From NCBI GenBank assembly GCA_026400815.1, contig JAPLOI010000033.1:62001-126000 (forward strand): 64,000 bases of DNA. The letters run 5' to 3'. The translations under genes and the position numbers were made by a program. This DNA comes from Alphaproteobacteria bacterium. GTDB lineage: Bacteria > Pseudomonadota > Alphaproteobacteria > Acetobacterales > Acetobacteraceae. Numbering within the stretch: the stretch's first letter is position 1; every line of letters starts with the position of its first letter. Below are positions 11,401 to 18,816 of the stretch, piece by piece. The notes under the pieces were generated by a model. That model was not told where the DNA came from. It saw only the letters and a program-made list of their open reading frames with translations, and searched no databases.

Positions 11401-14400
11401 CGTACTGCACCCCCGCTATCGCCGCTGCTCTGAAGTATGGACGCAGTCAGGGCGCCGCTGGACTGTGTTATGCCCCCCGTGCTGGCGTTGAGATCAACCA
11501 CCGCCGCGGTGATCGTGCCCGACAACGCGATGCCGCCTGCGTTGTCCAGCGCCGACAGCGTTATGGAGCCGGTGGCATTGATGGTGCCCGTCACATTCAA
11601 GGCGCTAGGATCTGCTGCGCCGCTACGGAGCACGACATTGGTGGCAGACACGGGGCCGCCAACCGTCGTGGCAACGGCACTGCGGATTCCCAAATTGCCG
11701 CCTGCGGACAGAGCGCCAAGCGTGAGGAACTGATTGCTTGAGGTGTCCAGGCGGAGTGAACCAGACGTGTTCCCAGTCAGTACGCCGGCTGCGACTGTCC
11801 CGCTCGTCTGGATGATGCCACCGGTGCCCGCTGTGACATGAAGCGTGCCCAGCAACGATGCGTCGAGCCCTCCGGATATGGCTATGCCACCGACTGCATG
11901 ACTGGCTGACAGGGTGACAGCGGCACCCGTATCGCCCGTGAGTTCGCCAGTGATGGCGATGGCCTTCGCATCTGCCGCTGTGGATTCGATGCTCGCGCCC
12001 TTGGCGAAAACCCTGCCGCTGATGTCCAGGGCCGCGCTTGTAGCCAAGGCGAGCGTCCCGGCAATTTTCGTATCGCCCAACGCGCTGATGCCGTGAACGC
12101 TGGTCGCCAGTGCGACATTGCCGATGATGCCGGTCGTGCTCTGCAGCCGATTGGCGACGATGGAGGAGCCGGCGAGGCCATGTACGCCGCTGTCCATGGT
12201 GTTGAGATCGAGCGTGTTGGCTCGCAGCGCGGCCCCGGTTTCGAGTGTGATTCCACCATTGCCTGCATCGATGCGGAGCGTGGACGTGGCGGCGGTGGAG
12301 GCGTCGAATGGGCCGCGCACAACGACACTTTCCGCGACGGTCGCATCGGATGTCGTTCGGCCAAGACGCAGAGTTGCGCTGCTGATCCTGGCAAGAGCGG
12401 CATTCGTGATGGCGAGTTCTGCTGCTGCGGCATTGCCCAACGTCATGCTGCCGGCATGCAGCGGTGCGATCTCAACCGTCCCGCCGGCGGCGGCGATTGT
12501 TCCCGCGGAGATTGTCAGGCCCATGGGACGAAGCGCGATCGTGCGTCCCGCGTCGATCGTCAGTGTTCCCGCTACATCAAGCGTGGATTTGGTCGCCAGC
12601 AGAAGGTCGCCGGCGGCGATCTTGATGCTGCCAAGCGAGCCGATAACGTTATCGGTGCTCGCAAGCACAAGGCTCGCGCCGATGGTGCCGGCACCGGCGA
12701 GGGTTGGTGTGGTGATGCTTCCGGAGGTTTGGCGAATGCCGCCGGCGCCAGCGGAAAGGCCGACAGAACTCTTGCTTGTCACACTGCCGGACAGCGTGAT
12801 GCCGCCCGCTGCGGCATCGGTTGCGGCCAGGATCACGGTGCCGCTTGGGCTTTGTGCGGCAATGGTTCCGGGGACGGAAATGGCAGAGGCGCTCGCAGCG
12901 CTGCCTGCGATGAAGACCGTGTTTGCCGTGACAGTGCCGGCGACCGTAACGGGCGCTGAGCTGGCGACAACGAGGTTCCCGCCGGCAACGGCAATGTCTC
13001 CGATGGTGCTGATTGCGTTCGCGGCCCTGGGCAACGTCACGCTGCCGGTGGTCCCCCCTGAACTGGCCAGCGTGCCGGCAACGATGAGGCCGCCGGTTTG
13101 GGTCACACCGAGAGTGCCGCTGACGAGGTTCAGAACCCCGCTATTGGTCGTGTCGATGGTCCCGGCAAGCGAGATGCCGCCACTGCCCGGCGCAGAGAGC
13201 GAGAGGGATGATCCCGGAGAGGTCAGCGCAAGACTGCCGGTGACCTCAATGGCCTTTGCAGAATTCGACAGGCTCTTCAGGCTGCTGTCGCCGCCCAGGG
13301 TAACGCCGCCGGTGACGTTGAGCTCGCTGGCATTGGTCAGGACAATACCACCGCCGATGATGGCGAGCTTGCCGAGGGTGGCAATGGTGTTGGTTGGGGA
13401 CGTCAGCGAAAGCGCGCCAGAAATGCCGCCGCTGCTCAGCAGGGAGGTTGCGGCCAAACTGCCTGTGGTCTGGAGAATGCCGCCTGAGGTGGTTGAAAGA
13501 TCAACCGCGCCGGCCCGGATGTCGGCGCCGAGGGTGATGGTATCGCCCGCCTTCAGCGACAGGGTTCGGGCCGGGTCGATGGAGATCGGGGCATTGACCG
13601 CGATTGTGCTGCCGGCCTTGAAGGTAACGTTGCCAATGGTGGCCGCGCTTGTCGTGTCGAGGGCGGAATTGATGCTAAGGGTGCCAATGGCCTCAATCTT
13701 GATGTTGCCTGACAACAGCAGGATGTCGGCCACGTTGAGTTGGGTCGTCCCTGCACCGGCCTTCGTCGTGGTGCTTTCCTTAGTCTTGGTCGGCGCACCG
13801 GGGCCAGTCGTACTGCTGCTGTCGGAGATGATGAGATCAATGGGATCGAGCACGATGGTGCCGATGGCTCCGGCAGGGGCGGTCACGTCCGCCCGGCCGC
13901 CCAACGCGACGGTATCACCTGATACTTCGATGTAGCCGCCATCGCCGCCCGTTGTACCTCCGCGCGCGGAAGCCTCACCTTTGTGCTGTGTCGTGCCGCC
14001 CTGGCTGAGGATGGTGACATTACCGCCCGGGCCATTGAGGGTGGCGTCTGCGGCGATGCGCGCACCGGATTCGATGATGACGTCGCGGGCGGTCGGAGCC
14101 TTTACCGTGGGACCGCCCTTTGCCCGGGCGATGGTGGTGCCGATGGCGGCCGTGCCACCCCCGGACTTGCCAGAAACATCAACGCGCGCGGCTTGCTTGA
14201 GGACGACGGTTCTGGAGGGGGCATTGATCTCGACCTGGCCGCCCTTGCTGCCGGGGCTGATGCCTTGCGCCAGGATTGTTCCGGTAACGGCCACATCTCC
14301 GCCGTTGGCCTTGATGGCGACCTGGCCAGTACGGGTGCCGACCGTGTTGGCGCGAACGGTACCGCCCGCAGTCACCAGGTTCTGGACGACGCCATCGACA

Positions 14401-15296
14401 GCACTTGCGGTGAGCAGGATCGTGCCGCCATCGGCAACGATCGTGCCGGCATTGGTGACGAGTGCGGTGGCTCCCTTGCCGTCAGCACCAGCCGGAATGT
14501 GCGTGACCTGGCGTGTGACATCGATGGACAGCAGCCCATCGCCATAGAGATCGACCGTATGGGCTTCCGCCCCTGCCAGAACAACGCGGCCCATCTGGCC
14601 ACGAATGACGCCCGCATTGGCAACCTGGGGGGCTACAAGAGCGGCAAGGCCGGTCTGCGCCACGGTGATGCTGCCACGGTTCTCGACCTTGGCGCCCGGG
14701 CGGGGGGCCTGGTTGAAGATGAGCCGGCCTGCGCGTGCATTGGCGTCGGAGATGCCGGGCGCGGAGGCGATCAGCGTGTTGACGTTGACCTCGGCGCCTT
14801 GCGTGAACACAACGCCCGACTGGTTCTGGACCACCACCACGCCGTTGGACGCAAGCTTGCCGGCGATGACCGAGGGGCTGGTGGGGGAGATGACGCGGTT
14901 GACGGAGACGGACTGGCTGGTGGGCACCTGGTAGGTCACCGACGCACTCTTGCCGATGTCGAAGGATTTCCAGTCGTAGGCGCCATACGCGGTGGACTGC
15001 TTCACCGTCATGGCCGCGGTGCCGGCACCTGTCGTTGCGGTGATCTTGGCCTGGCCCGCAATCACCTGGCCGCCGGTGGGCAATGCCGTCGCAGCGGGGG
15101 CTGTCTGCGCCAGGGCACGTGGCGAAGGCGCAACGAGTGCGGCGAGAAAAACGGCCTGCAGGGCCGTGCTGCGCAGAAGGTCGTGGCGTGGCCGCAACTC
15201 CCTCGCGACACTATCGCATGAGCTCGCAACGCCTGGACGAGGTGCCAGCAGGCAGGCGGGACGCATGGCACCAGAACCTGTGTTGCGTGTGCGCAT
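2466..15296 (-). CDS. TpsA: giant filamentous-haemagglutinin-type exoprotein
   Basis: A 4276-residue secreted protein, the passenger of a two-partner (type Vb) secretion system. The ATG at 15296 lies 2 nt after the tpsB TAG, which is why it is preferred over a second ATG at 15266 or upstream frames. Residues 1-64 form a long Arg-rich leader with a hydrophobic core (ALQAVFLAALVA) and an ALAQ cleavage region. Residues about 70-300 are the TPS/haemagglutinin-activity domain recognised by TpsB POTRA domains: a YDWKSFDIG stretch, a VNRVI...SVIAGKLASNG stretch, and NQSG where classical members have NPNG. Residues about 597-4080 are about 28 degenerate repeats that should build a beta-helix. The C-terminus carries C4228 and C4235, the only cysteines I see in the mature part. 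Function (adhesin, biofilm or contact protein) is inferred from the family; the repeats give no ligand. Confidence 0.95.
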   Translation of the reverse strand: MRTRNTGSGAMRPACLLAPRPGVASSCDSVARELRPRHDLLRSTALQAVFLAALVAPSPRALAQTAPAATALPTGGQVIAGQAKITATTGAGTAAMTVKQSTAYGAYDWKSFDIGKSASVTYQVPTSQSVSVNRVISPTSPSVIAGKLASNGVVVVQNQSGVVFTQGAEVNVNTLIASAPGISDANARAGRLIFNQAPRPGAKVENRGSITVAQTGLAALVAPQVANAGVIRGQMGRVVLAGAEAHTVDLYGDGLLSIDVTRQVTHIPAGADGKGATALVTNAGTIVADGGTILLTASAVDGVVQNLVTAGGTVRANTVGTRTGQVAIKANGGDVAVTGTILAQGISPGSKGGQVEINAPSRTVVLKQAARVDVSGKSGGGTAAIGTTIARAKGGPTVKAPTARDVIIESGARIAADATLNGPGGNVTILSQGGTTQHKGEASARGGTTGGDGGYIEVSGDTVALGGRADVTAPAGAIGTIVLDPIDLIISDSSSTTGPGAPTKTKESTTTKAGAGTTQLNVADILLLSGNIKIEAIGTLSINSALDTTSAATIGNVTFKAGSTIAVNAPISIDPARTLSLKAGDTITLGADIRAGAVDLSTTSGGILQTTGSLAATSLLSSGGISGALSLTSPTNTIATLGKLAIIGGGIVLTNASELNVTGGVTLGGDSSLKSLSNSAKAIEVTGSLALTSPGSSLSLSAPGSGGISLAGTIDTTNSGVLNLVSGTLGVTQTGGLIVAGTLASSGGTTGSVTLPRAANAISTIGDIAVAGGNLVVASSAPVTVAGTVTANTVFIAGSAASASAISVPGTIAAQSPSGTVILAATDAAAGGITLSGSVTSKSSVGLSAGAGGIRQTSGSITTPTLAGAGTIGASLVLASTDNVIGSLGSIKIAAGDLLLATKSTLDVAGTLTIDAGRTIALRPMGLTISAGTIAAAGGTVEIAPLHAGSMTLGNAAAAELAITNAALARISSATLRLGRTTSDATVAESVVVRGPFDASTAATSTLRIDAGNGGITLETGAALRANTLDLNTMDSGVHGLAGSSIVANRLQSTTGIIGNVALATSVHGISALGDTKIAGTLALATSAALDISGRVFAKGASIESTAADAKAIAITGELTGDTGAAVTLSASHAVGGIAISGGLDASLLGTLHVTAGTGGIIQTSGTVAAGVLTGNTSGSLRLDTSSNQFLTLGALSAGGNLGIRSAVATTVGGPVSATNVVLRSGAADPSALNVTGTINATGSITLSALDNAGGIALSGTITAAVVDLNASTGGITQSSGALTASILQSSGDSGGAVRLEAPGNAIASLGSFLVGDASEFTLASSTSLKVNGPVTSGTGKISLLTTAAGTLDITGPIATNKASIALLATNPAGAIQLGADVSAPGGTIDLVAGSGVTQSAGRLRATRLASSAGIGGNVDLRSAHNELASIGNLAVIAGNMALANTGPMAVVGTVSVTIGNLLLDVNDPLAGGISVPGTIIGKDVTLIGRGAMGAIGIGGTIAAAGTLDLSVTGAGGVSVPGTISAGMLLSSLGTVGAFSATNTANTFTSVGGVVAKGGDIALGTKAGTGFILSGPLAVDTTRSISIVADTFTVSAGAISAPSGTVEIRANTGISLGLNTPGQLSLLQPDITAITTGTLRLASGKGAITLRADLDTRKAATSLLHLDAASGISLTGGTLSASNLEVVTASANVMQTAGVLSTKSLSTRGNPVPGFIRLDHPNNVISQLGPLRATGTISVGSSTQLSIVDTIRAPAIALLSSATGPALALSTKGMLELTSPGTITLATSNASGISSLAGSIVTPGASALLLQGSGSINQTSGQITAATVATTGTIGSATFAQATNAISTIGTLTATGDVRFASTRPLTAASPVAAANITLTGSAASPVAIAVSSPAFGTSAGGKITLSASDAAGGIVLSGVLSATPTGIVDLSTGSAGVAQTAGLLTAGTLRSSGGIAGSLALPQANNISGLGPLAAKGSITLTSDKSVAVSSPVSAGSGTVLSLAAPGMTFLGSGALAAPGGIVEIGPTTSTATIGLGTALGDFTLGDLANIAANHLRIGQATSKGFTNQAGGFTLTDAISPAVTTLELISSGSIIQTQGGLSVPILTAKADTLDIAQPGNGISTLGALTVAGSLAIANEGTIAVPGTVSAAAISLRSNAASAKALDIGGTLSTGVGGTIALAATNTLGGITLSGQVNATATGTIDLGAGRGGIAQPAGTMTTGLLRSTSGSKGNVSLNRAGNAIATLGEFSAAGAAFTLVDSIALNVTGAVTAHDVTLRSGGTTLALTDTGKLDVAGTALLATTRTDSGIILAGVVQASTLDLSAGTLGINQTDGMLTSGTLRSTSGSAGTVSLNQAENSITSLGPFSVPNADLILADSSPLIVAGNILAGNVTLRGTAASTKAIAVTGSIATSAGGVIIIAAPNPAGGIALSGPLTAPGGTLDLSAGSGGITQSGSFMSANTLRSSAGAEGPVALAQSTNKIASLADFSVTGSSFSLATSSALAIPGTVTASSISIVGSASGSAISLLGGLSAPGGALSLTASSPSGGLSLGGTLSANEVNLTAGTSGIVQPSGSLTATTLRTTVNGASAALDRPSNSIATLGDTALTGGSFVLVNGIPLTVAGKVTAKSISLTDTASGTAIAVAGDLISDAGGLITLNASNPAGAIDLTGALNTSLTGVVDLTAGTSIIQANGSITTGTLRSAGSIGHDIALDRTSNAIKSIGTLAAGGTASITSNIPLDISGFLSAATVSLTATAPGTALSITGSAFSAGAMALAASSPSGGIALSGTVSALMLDLSAGKGGISQSAGTLSAGTLRSTAGIGGATSLGQLGNAIGKLADLSVSEAALTLHSGIPIDVVGTVSADAITIRSSAAEPTALSVSGNLTAHETASLAASAQTGGMVLTGNIQADTLNLSAGSAGITQSAGQIKAQMLSSTSGATGSVTLDQATNSITEISGFAVSAGAFTLSNAAALTISGTLAADRVAITALPGGKAIAVPGAIVTSAGGTITLTAKDTASGISLPGVLDASPTGTIDLSAGALGIAQTGGRIVARTLYSTDGTIGPVTLSRTGNMIAELGDFNVAGKAFSLATSIALAVSGTVSAHGIKIDSTAGGTALSIVGDLTAPGASIALGARGAQGGLSIAGTITADQLDLVAGRHGIAQPGGSIAVTTLRASANGGDVSLDRANNSIAVLGATTITGGTLTLRDSIPLTITGAIKADVLDIANSAAGTAISVPGDLVVAPGGRITLAATGATGALELGGLLDGSATGILDLSAGSSVTQSAGTVIVGTLWSGTGIGGDLVLAQPSNAIGTIAGLKVIGKANLTDSVPLTITGPLFAKDLSVLGTAAGTAISLTGSASASASLTLQASSASGGIALSGVAAAEILDLGAGTNGIIQTGGSIVATTLRSTTGSAGAVALSQKANKIASIDGFTVASNDFTLSNATPLTITGPLTATSVAISSAAPGAAIILAPGGTLAANGNLNNGAGFLTIRATHPNGGITLSGDVDATILDLSAGAGGMAQLGGSIRAPTLRSTEGVAGSVTLLQPGNAIGSILRFAVSDGDFTLRSNSALNAQDLSARNVDLQSSSGGIDVASLGITTATGGTIRLQAAGALTLGNLNASPTGTIDLNAGAGIQQFGSSTLTAGTLRSSAGVTGRVDLSAGNSIGKLDDFAVSGGSFALWSFVPLTVAGVLSATDITLIADSANIAAINIAGTTRTAPGGTIALASLSPSGGVTMSGTVDATNTGLLDLAAGAGGVTQTTGTIIAGRLQSGNGVTGSVLLDQPSNSVNTLGPFTVRAGNLSIFDSQALSIQGPIIIPNGNLVLTGSAAGPALTVAGPISVSGTAKLAVTDPTAGITLGSNLDAAILDLLAGTGGVTQTNGALSLDTLQASSVAGAVTLALPANSIARIGTLVVHSGDVTLTSSVPVTVASTLSATKGNVSIAGLGAGPAAINVTGRIASGSQMATTLATPDGGITLSGSAEAPAGRLLLQTATGVSAPGRIVAATLSAATTRTGHVALAGPNEVENFAGAFLANGNFLLNNAMPLTVSGTTTARILGISATGYLRLSDGTSIITDGLSRSTQGVSSNLTATQIAGRTVTGLGSYLAATSSFGAPARIEVGRINVAPFSTQLSTLDFVLPHPQAGTVSISQLTGKTTDLVLITRSGGAATGTIDVAGLLVVGAGGRAELFGSIAGVDGQAAANRASISPQPGSEYRFNTCPISSVNCVLIPVQTVPPISPLRDIPIIRDRPTQDDTDVQLPNVSEEDY
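3060..13505 (-). repeat. about 28 tandem ~105-125-residue coding repeats inside tpsA
   Basis: By eye I count about 28 units. Each starts with a segment like LDLSAGxGGI-x-QxxG, then TLRSSxGxxG, VxLxQxxNxIxxLGxFxV, a PLxVxGxVxA segment, an AIxVxG segment and a GGIxLSGxL segment leading into the next unit. Unit length is about 105-125 residues. Copies differ enough at DNA level that the array is ancient or diversifying rather than freshly duplicated. Three units (near residues 940, 1600 and 2020) carry an extra module of another type. The alternating hydrophobic/Gly/Ser/Thr pattern is what right-handed beta-helices show; that fold is inferred. Confidence 0.85.
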
Positions 15297-15298
15297 GG

Positions 15299-17014
15299 CT
15301 AGAACCGCGTGGTCAATCGCCAGTAGATCGCATCTGCATTCAGCGCGGGCGTGTTGGACTGTGCACCAAGCGGGCGCCGGACAATCCGGCGTACCCATTC
15401 GATGTCGGCCGAAACGCTGGCGGAAAGCCGCATCCGTGTTCCCGCACCGAAGGACTGCAGGCGTCGGTTGGGGTCTGTCTTCTGGTTTTCCACGGTTTCA
15501 CCCCAGTCATAGAATGTGTAGACCGTGGCGCCGACCTCCAGCGGATAGCCCAACGCGTCGATACTGAAGCCGGTATTCAGCTGCAGTTCCATGGCTGTTG
15601 CCCAGGCCTTGTCGCCGCTGACCTGGCCCGCGAAGTAGCCACGATTGATGCGCGCACCGCCGAGGTAGAATTTCTCCGAGGAAGGCAGGATGTCTGCACT
15701 GTATTGGCCAGCGGCTGTCACTTGCAATGCAACCGAGGCCCCCTCCCAGGCGTCGAACAATGTCTGGGTCCGGCTGAATTCCATGTTGACCTTGGTGAAC
15801 TCAACAAGCTGGTTCTGTCGCCCCACGTTCACGGGATTGCTCGGCGAGGCACCGAGCGTGTCGAGGCCTCGTGATATCCTGATGGCCGCGGTGGAGACCG
15901 CACTGCGTTCAGCCCCGAGCCATGTGTCCTGGCGTGCATATTCGGTACCGGCGCGCAGCACGCGCAGATTGTCGCGGCTGGTTTGGCGGGCCGGGTCGCC
16001 GGTAAAAATCTCATTGTCCAGGAGTTCCGCAGTGCCGAACACGGACAGACTTTGCTGGCGGCTGCGGATAACGGGATAGCTCGTGGTGATGCCGGCAGTG
16101 GTGGTGATGCCATGGTAGCGATTGGCGCGCAGGGCGCCGGAAGGGTCCGCTGTTCCGGAGCCCCCGAAGAGACGGATCTTGAGACCCGATCCGCCAACAA
16201 ACACCTCCGTACCAACTTGGCCGAAGATTTGCGTGTTGTTGAATGAACGGAAGAGCGAGACGGTGGTGCGTTCGCCGTATTCGCTGAAGCTGTTGGCGTC
16301 GAGCGCAAGCAGGGCACCTTCCGGCCCCGTGAAGGGCGCGCCGCGGTTGTCGGCGACGATGGTGGCCCCCCATGGCGTCCGCTGAACCTGGGCGATCAGG
16401 GTCAGCGCGCCAGGCGCTTCGGTCGATGGCCGCAGCACGGCGCGCAGGGACACCCCTGGCACATCCTGGGCGAGGAGAAGGGCGCGCTCCAGTGTCGCGG
16501 AATCGATCGGGCGCTTCTCGGTCAGGCGATTGAGAAAGCGCAGGATCTGGGTGCCGGCCGGACCAATATCGCCATCCAGCTTCACCTCGGCGATATGGCC
16601 TTCGGTAACAACAAAGCGGACGCGGCCGGCGCCGCCATCGGCCAGAGTGACCCCTGTCAGGAGATAGCCATCGCTCCGGTAGCGCGCGAGAATGCCTTGC
16701 CGCGCCGCTTCAACCTGTGACCGGGTGAGCTCCCCACGCATCGTGTCCGTGATGGGCGCCCATGTATCGGCGTCATAGACCGTGGAGCCCTCGACGATGG
16801 CGCCGTTGATCTGGAACACGTCGTCCGGGTTGCCGGTGCTGATCGATGCGGCCCCCGGGGCGATGGCCGGCCCGCCAACCGATGGCCGCGGCACGGGGGC
16901 GATCCGCGGGATTGGCGAACCCGCAGGAACTTGCGGCAGGGACTGTGCCTTTGCGCCATCCTGAGAAGCGAACGCGAGCAGGAGGGCCAGGGGAAGCGCG
17001 CCGACAGCCTTCAT
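15299..17014 (-). CDS. TpsB: ShlB/FhaC-family two-partner secretion transporter
   Basis: A 571-residue outer-membrane transporter that should secrete the adjacent TpsA. The ATG at 17014 begins a clear signal peptide (MKAVGALPLALLLAFA, cleavage near AKA/QS) with GGAG about 10 nt upstream; the frame is open further upstream but encodes nothing signal-like. After a Pro-rich linker come two POTRA-like units (about 65-140, containing ARYRSDGYLL and VRFVVTEGHI, and about 142-212). The rest is a beta-barrel. The NRGY sequence in LGGARINRGYFAG matches the conserved loop-6 VRGY-type motif, and the protein ends in Phe (RLTTRF), typical of barrel proteins. It is the first gene of the tpsB-tpsA-CHAT operon, with 2 nt between its TAG and the tpsA ATG. 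Confidence 0.95.
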   Translation of the reverse strand: MKAVGALPLALLLAFASQDGAKAQSLPQVPAGSPIPRIAPVPRPSVGGPAIAPGAASISTGNPDDVFQINGAIVEGSTVYDADTWAPITDTMRGELTRSQVEAARQGILARYRSDGYLLTGVTLADGGAGRVRFVVTEGHIAEVKLDGDIGPAGTQILRFLNRLTEKRPIDSATLERALLLAQDVPGVSLRAVLRPSTEAPGALTLIAQVQRTPWGATIVADNRGAPFTGPEGALLALDANSFSEYGERTTVSLFRSFNNTQIFGQVGTEVFVGGSGLKIRLFGGSGTADPSGALRANRYHGITTTAGITTSYPVIRSRQQSLSVFGTAELLDNEIFTGDPARQTSRDNLRVLRAGTEYARQDTWLGAERSAVSTAAIRISRGLDTLGASPSNPVNVGRQNQLVEFTKVNMEFSRTQTLFDAWEGASVALQVTAAGQYSADILPSSEKFYLGGARINRGYFAGQVSGDKAWATAMELQLNTGFSIDALGYPLEVGATVYTFYDWGETVENQKTDPNRRLQSFGAGTRMRLSASVSADIEWVRRIVRRPLGAQSNTPALNADAIYWRLTTRF

Positions 17015-17215
17015 CGTCGTTGGGCTCCGTGGCGCAGAATCCGCCTGCGTCTGCAGTGTCGTACCCTCCTGGTTGTGGCCGCATGGGGATGCAATTTCCA
17101 CGGTTACCGCTGGGCATGCAATGCTGGGGTGAAGCACTTCGGTAGGCCTTCGCCGCTTTGCCTTTCGAGGACAAATGTGGCGACCGCTGAACCCGACCAC
17201 GCACGAGGAAGACCG

Positions 17216-18058
17216 ATGATGACGCTGCCGATGCCCACATTGGATCATGTCGTGGTCAATGTTCACGATCAGATGGACCAGGCGCGGGCCGTGTATGAAC
17301 GGCTGGGTTTCACGCTGACTCCGCGGGGCTATCACTCGCTCGGCTCGGTGAATCACCTGGCGATTTTCGCCACCGACTATCTGGAGTTGATCGGCACGCC
17401 GCCCGGCGGTGGCGGGCGGCGGGATATCCTGGAATGGCCGATGGGCCTGAACGGCCTGGTTTGGGGCGCAGAGGACTCAGCCGCCGTTTCGGCTGCTCTG
17501 GCAGAGGCAGGCGTGGACGCGTCACCGCCCAACGAGTTCACCCGGCCGGTGGAATTCCACGGCGGGGCGCGGGATGCCGTGTTCCGCACGGTGCGGCTGC
17601 CCAATGAGACGACCGAGGCGGGCAGGCTCTATTTCTGCCATCACCTCACGCGCGACCTGGTATGGCGGGATGAGTGGCGCCGGCATCCGAACGGGGCGTT
17701 GGGGGTGCGGGAAGCGGTGATCGCCGCGGAGGACCCGGCGCGGCTGGGGGCGCTGTTCGGCCGAATGTTCGGTGCGCAGTCGGTGCGCAGCACTGCCGGC
17801 GGCGTGCGGCTGTCGGTCGGCCTGTCGAGCTTCGATGTGATGGATCCGCGGGAACTCGCCGCCCGGTTTGGCGCCGCGGCGGCACCGGCGCTGGGGCGGC
17901 GGGAATGGATGGCCGCGCTGGTCTTGCGCACCCAGGGCCTCGATATGGCGGAGGCGGCGCTGCGGGCCGGCGGTGTTGCGTTGGCGGCCCATGCCCCGGA
18001 TCGTGTTCTGGTGGGGCCGGAGCAGACGATGGGCGTCACGCTCGCCTTCGTGGCGTAG
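17216..18058 (+). CDS. VOC (glyoxalase-like) family protein
   Basis: A 280-residue cytosolic protein of the vicinal-oxygen-chelate superfamily. The N-terminal half has LDHVVVNVHDQMDQARAVYERLGF, split here as LDHVVVNVHD and ARAVYERLGF, followed by HLAIFATDYLELIG, a glyoxalase-like fold with a metal-binding His and Glu. The second half is a more degenerate VOC unit. The ATG at 17216 is preceded by GAGGAAG at good spacing; an immediate second ATG follows. It is transcribed divergently from tpsB and sits 11 nt before an SDR, so the two probably form an operon. The substrate is not predictable; VOC members include lyases, isomerases and dioxygenases. Confidence 0.85.
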   Translation: MMTLPMPTLDHVVVNVHDQMDQARAVYERLGFTLTPRGYHSLGSVNHLAIFATDYLELIGTPPGGGGRRDILEWPMGLNGLVWGAEDSAAVSAALAEAGVDASPPNEFTRPVEFHGGARDAVFRTVRLPNETTEAGRLYFCHHLTRDLVWRDEWRRHPNGALGVREAVIAAEDPARLGALFGRMFGAQSVRSTAGGVRLSVGLSSFDVMDPRELAARFGAAAAPALGRREWMAALVLRTQGLDMAEAALRAGGVALAAHAPDRVLVGPEQTMGVTLAFVA

Positions 18059-18069
18059 GGGGCACGGCG

Positions 18070-18816
18070 ATGGACAAGGTTCTGGTGGTGACGGGCGGCA
18101 GCACCGGCATCGGGGCGGCCGTGGCGCGGATGGCCGCTGCGCAGGGATATGCCGTGGGGCTCAGCTATCGCAGCAGCGAGGCGCCGGCGCGTCAGGTCGT
18201 GGAGGAGATCCGCAGTGCCGGCGGTCGGGCCTTCGCGATGCAGGCGGACAGTGCCTCTCCCGAACAGACGGCGGCCTTCTTTGCCGCGGTAGATCGTGAA
18301 CTCGGCCGCGTGACGGCCCTGGTGAACAATGCGGGCATCACCGGCCCAATCAGCCGGATCGAGGCGCTGGATCCATCTGCCCTGGACCAGGTGCTGGCAA
18401 TCAACGTGAAGGGCTGCTTCCTGGCCCTGCGCGAGGCGATCCTGCGTATGGCGACGGACCTGGGCGGCGCCGGCGGGGTCGTGGTGAACGTGTCGTCACG
18501 CGCCAGCGAGATCGGCGGCGCGAACGAGTGGGTGCATTACGCGGCTTCGAAAGGGGCCGTGGACACGCTCACCATCGGCGCGTCGCGGGAACTGGCGCCG
18601 CGGGGAATCCGGGTGAACGCGGTGAACCCCGGCCTGATCGGCACGGAAATCCACGCCAAGGCCGGCGTGCCGGACCGGGCCGAACGGTTCAAGCCGATGA
18701 TCCCGATGGCGCGCGCCGGCTCCGCCGAGGAAGTGGCGGACGTGATTCTGTGGCTGCTGTCGGAGCAGAGTTCCTACGTGACAGGCGCGCTGGTGCCGAT
18801 CGGCGGCGGGCGCTAG
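18070..18816 (+). CDS. SDR family NAD(P)-dependent oxidoreductase
   Basis: A 248-residue classical short-chain dehydrogenase. The cofactor motif TGGSTGIG lies at residues 8-15, NNAG at 86-89, and the catalytic Ser (142/143), Tyr157 and Lys161 are all present (NVSS, YAASK). The NAVNPGLIGTEIH segment and the C-terminal VTGALVPIGGGR are typical of the FabG-like branch. It starts 11 nt after the VOC gene. A GC-rich hairpin includes the stop codon. The substrate is unknown; a sugar, alcohol or 3-oxoacyl compound would fit. Confidence 0.9.
   Translation: MDKVLVVTGGSTGIGAAVARMAAAQGYAVGLSYRSSEAPARQVVEEIRSAGGRAFAMQADSASPEQTAAFFAAVDRELGRVTALVNNAGITGPISRIEALDPSALDQVLAINVKGCFLALREAILRMATDLGGAGGVVVNVSSRASEIGGANEWVHYAASKGAVDTLTIGASRELAPRGIRVNAVNPGLIGTEIHAKAGVPDRAERFKPMIPMARAGSAEEVADVILWLLSEQSSYVTGALVPIGGGR

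Noticed and set aside
3060-13505. Regular repeats considered as a CRISPR array or DNA satellite
   Set aside because: The periodicity is about 320-375 bases, in frame, diverged and protein-coding; there are no short identical repeats with unique spacers and no cas genes.
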